Source: Halomonas sp. JB37
GTDB taxonomy: Bacteria; Pseudomonadota; Gammaproteobacteria; Pseudomonadales; Halomonadaceae
Direction of reading: 5' to 3'
Length of the DNA: 64,000 bases
Assembly (NCBI RefSeq): GCF_002332255.1
Contig: NZ_NRGW01000001.1
Coordinates: 1,798,001-1,862,000 of the forward strand
Under the pieces are notes generated by a model that did no database searches, had not been told where the DNA came from, and saw only the letters and a program-made list of their open reading frames with translations. Below, piece by piece: positions 62,716 through 64,000 of this stretch. The translations under genes and the position numbers were made by a program. The stretch's first letter is position 1; each line of letters begins with the position of its first letter.

Positions 62716-64000
62716 TTAGTGCAGCTTCATGCGCGGTTTTAAATAGCGATTGAGTTTGTCTACTAGCCAAGACAGTCCTGTTTTCGGCGCCCCGTGAATA
62801 GACAGCTGGTGCATGCGGTACAGCGAGGCGTATGCCTGACGAGCCAGCCAGCCTTCTAAAAACAATCCTTTGGAGGCTGAGCTGCGCATTAAATTGCCCA
62901 CCGCGTCGTAGCGCGCAAGTGATACCAGCGAGCCATGGTCACGGTAGCGGAAGTCAGCAAGCGGCTTGCCCGCTAAGTGATTGGCCAGATTTTTGGCAAG
63001 TAGCGTTGCCTGCTGGTGGGCCGCCTGTGCACGGGGTGGCACGGTACCGCTTTCACCCATCGGGCAGCTTGCGCAGTCGCCCAGAGCAAAGATTCTCTCG
63101 TCATCGACGCTTTGTAACGTGGTGGCTACGTTGATTTGGTTTTTAGTGTTGGTCGTTAATCCTAGCTCCGCCAGGAAGGGCGGTGCTTTGATGCCGGCTG
63201 CCCACACATTGATATCCGTTTCGATCACTTCGCCGTCATTGGTTACCAGCTGGTGCGCCTGGGCTTCTTTAATGGCGGTGTTGGTGTGAACGGTCACCCC
63301 CATGCTTTCAAGCTCAGTTTTAACCGTCTGGCTGATTCGCTCAGCAAGGCCTGGCAGCAAGCGCGGCGCCGCTTCCAATAAGTGAACGCTGATTGTCTGA
63401 TGATCTAATGACGTGACGCCGTAGGCATTCAACATGCGCGAGGCATCAAACAGCTCCGCTGCGAGTTCAACCCCGGTGGCGCCACCGCCGACGATGCCGA
63501 TGGTTAGCTGAGTATGCTGGCGCAGCGTCGGGTCGGTGTAGCGCAAAAAGGTGTTGATCATGTCGCGCTGGAAGGCTTTAGCCTGCTGCGGCGAATCGAT
63601 AAAGTGGCAGTGCTCAGCAACGCCGGGGGTGCCGAAGTCGTTTGAAATGCTGCCCAGCGCCATCACTAAATAGTCATACGAGAGCTCCCTGGCGGGCAAT
63701 ACTTCAAGGCCGTGCTCATCCTGAATCGGCGCTAGCTGCAGCCGTCGTTCCTCTCGGTTTATGCCCGTTAATGAGCCCCGTTGATAGCGATAAAAATGGG
63801 CAGACGAATGCCCGCGATAGTCCACCTCGTCCATGCTGGAATTAAGCACGCCGGTAGCCAGCTCATGGAGCAGCGGCTTCCAAACATGTGTGGTATCGCG
63901 ATCTAGCAACACAATTTCTGCGCGTTTTCGCTTACCTAAGGTACGTCCTAAGCGTGTGGCGAGGGCTAAGCCGCCCGCGCCGCCGCCGACAATCACAATG
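62716..64000 (-). CDS. ndh: Type II NADH dehydrogenase (5' end cut by window)
   Basis: At least 427 residues; the frame continues off the right edge (the terminal bases read IVIVGGGAGG, the usual second beta strand of Ndh), so the true start is outside. Two dinucleotide folds: FAD motif VGGGAGGLALATRLG and NADH motif GIVGGGATGVELAAEL; also VWAAGIKAPPFL and IFALGDCASCP. Single-subunit, non-proton-pumping oxidation of NADH with quinone, peripheral to the inner membrane. The C-terminal part ends basic (LNRYLKPRMKLH), matching the amphipathic membrane-anchoring tail of Ndh. Confidence 0.93.
   Translation of the reverse strand, partial: IVIVGGGAGGLALATRLGRTLGKRKRAEIVLLDRDTTHVWKPLLHELATGVLNSSMDEVDYRGHSSAHFYRYQRGSLTGINREERRLQLAPIQDEHGLEVLPARELSYDYLVMALGSISNDFGTPGVAEHCHFIDSPQQAKAFQRDMINTFLRYTDPTLRQHTQLTIGIVGGGATGVELAAELFDASRMLNAYGVTSLDHQTISVHLLEAAPRLLPGLAERISQTVKTELESMGVTVHTNTAIKEAQAHQLVTNDGEVIETDINVWAAGIKAPPFLAELGLTTNTKNQINVATTLQSVDDERIFALGDCASCPMGESGTVPPRAQAAHQQATLLAKNLANHLAGKPLADFRYRDHGSLVSLARYDAVGNLMRSSASKGLFLEGWLARQAYASLYRMHQLSIHGAPKTGLSWLVDKLNRYLKPRMKLH

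Noticed and set aside
1-64000. tRNA, rRNA, CRISPR arrays, insertion sequences, integrases, att sites
   Set aside because: None seen on either strand; the only repeats are the two short tandem repeats and the inverted repeats listed.

Overview
The window reads as a chromosomal segment of a moderately halophilic gammaproteobacterium, most likely Halomonadaceae (Halomonas or Vreelandella type). This is inferred from protein character: acidic proteins, a class I PHA synthase with an SYCVG nucleophile box next to a phasin, a CoQ-type ubiquinone pathway, and gammaproteobacterial gene orders (smr/prmB/aroC, tesA/ybbA/ybbP, yqjD-yqjE-yqjK, cysTWA). There are no rRNA, tRNA, CRISPR, phage or insertion-sequence features. 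Coding density is high and most genes sit in short operons.
Layout. 1-8.3 kb: housekeeping (purD, a hotdog thioesterase, a PrkB-type phosphoribulokinase, hinT, a coq7 homologue, ettA), then a short LOV photoreceptor, a SelW-like protein and a DMT transporter. 8.5-19.9 kb: a type I bacterial cellulose synthesis operon made of a small BcsR-like/proline-rich protein, bcsQ, a fused bcsA-bcsB, bcsC, bcsD and bcsZ. 19.9-29 kb: tesA divergent from an ABC exporter pair, a lipase-like hydrolase, a patatin, Smr, prmB and aroC. 29-32.1 kb: PHA storage (a DUF6489-like protein, phasin, phaC). 32.2-34.5 kb: peroxide defence (ahpC, ahpF) with an OxyR-like operator. 34.8-39 kb: polyamine ABC importer potFGHI. 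39-51.2 kb: small proteins, an RND efflux pair, a YhiN-like flavoprotein, the stress-related yqjDEK set, outer-membrane phospholipase A and a giant MscK/MscM-type mechanosensitive channel. 51.2-57.9 kb: tlyA, an unrecognised two-gene unit (ATP-grasp ligase plus a putative papain-like protein), DUF1820, a YgiM-like SH3 protein, tpm and a YajG-like lipoprotein. 57.9-64 kb: sulfate importer sbp-cysTWA, rpe, and a type II NADH dehydrogenase cut by the right edge.
The points most worth attention are these. (i) The Coq7 homologue has two of its six di-iron ligands changed to basic residues (R62 and K92), although the other four are intact. (ii) An operon pairs an ATP-grasp ligase with a 682-residue protein carrying a candidate Cys408/His566/Asn587 papain-like triad; I cannot assign it to a known system. 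(iii) The cellulose operon has a BcsA-BcsB fusion that keeps a signal-anchor-like segment in the middle, a BcsR-like domain joined to a proline-rich tail, and a perfect 10-bp inverted repeat in its promoter region. (iv) There are two intergenic tandem repeats, several intra-operon hairpins and a 30-residue membrane microprotein. All function calls come from reading motifs; no database search was run.
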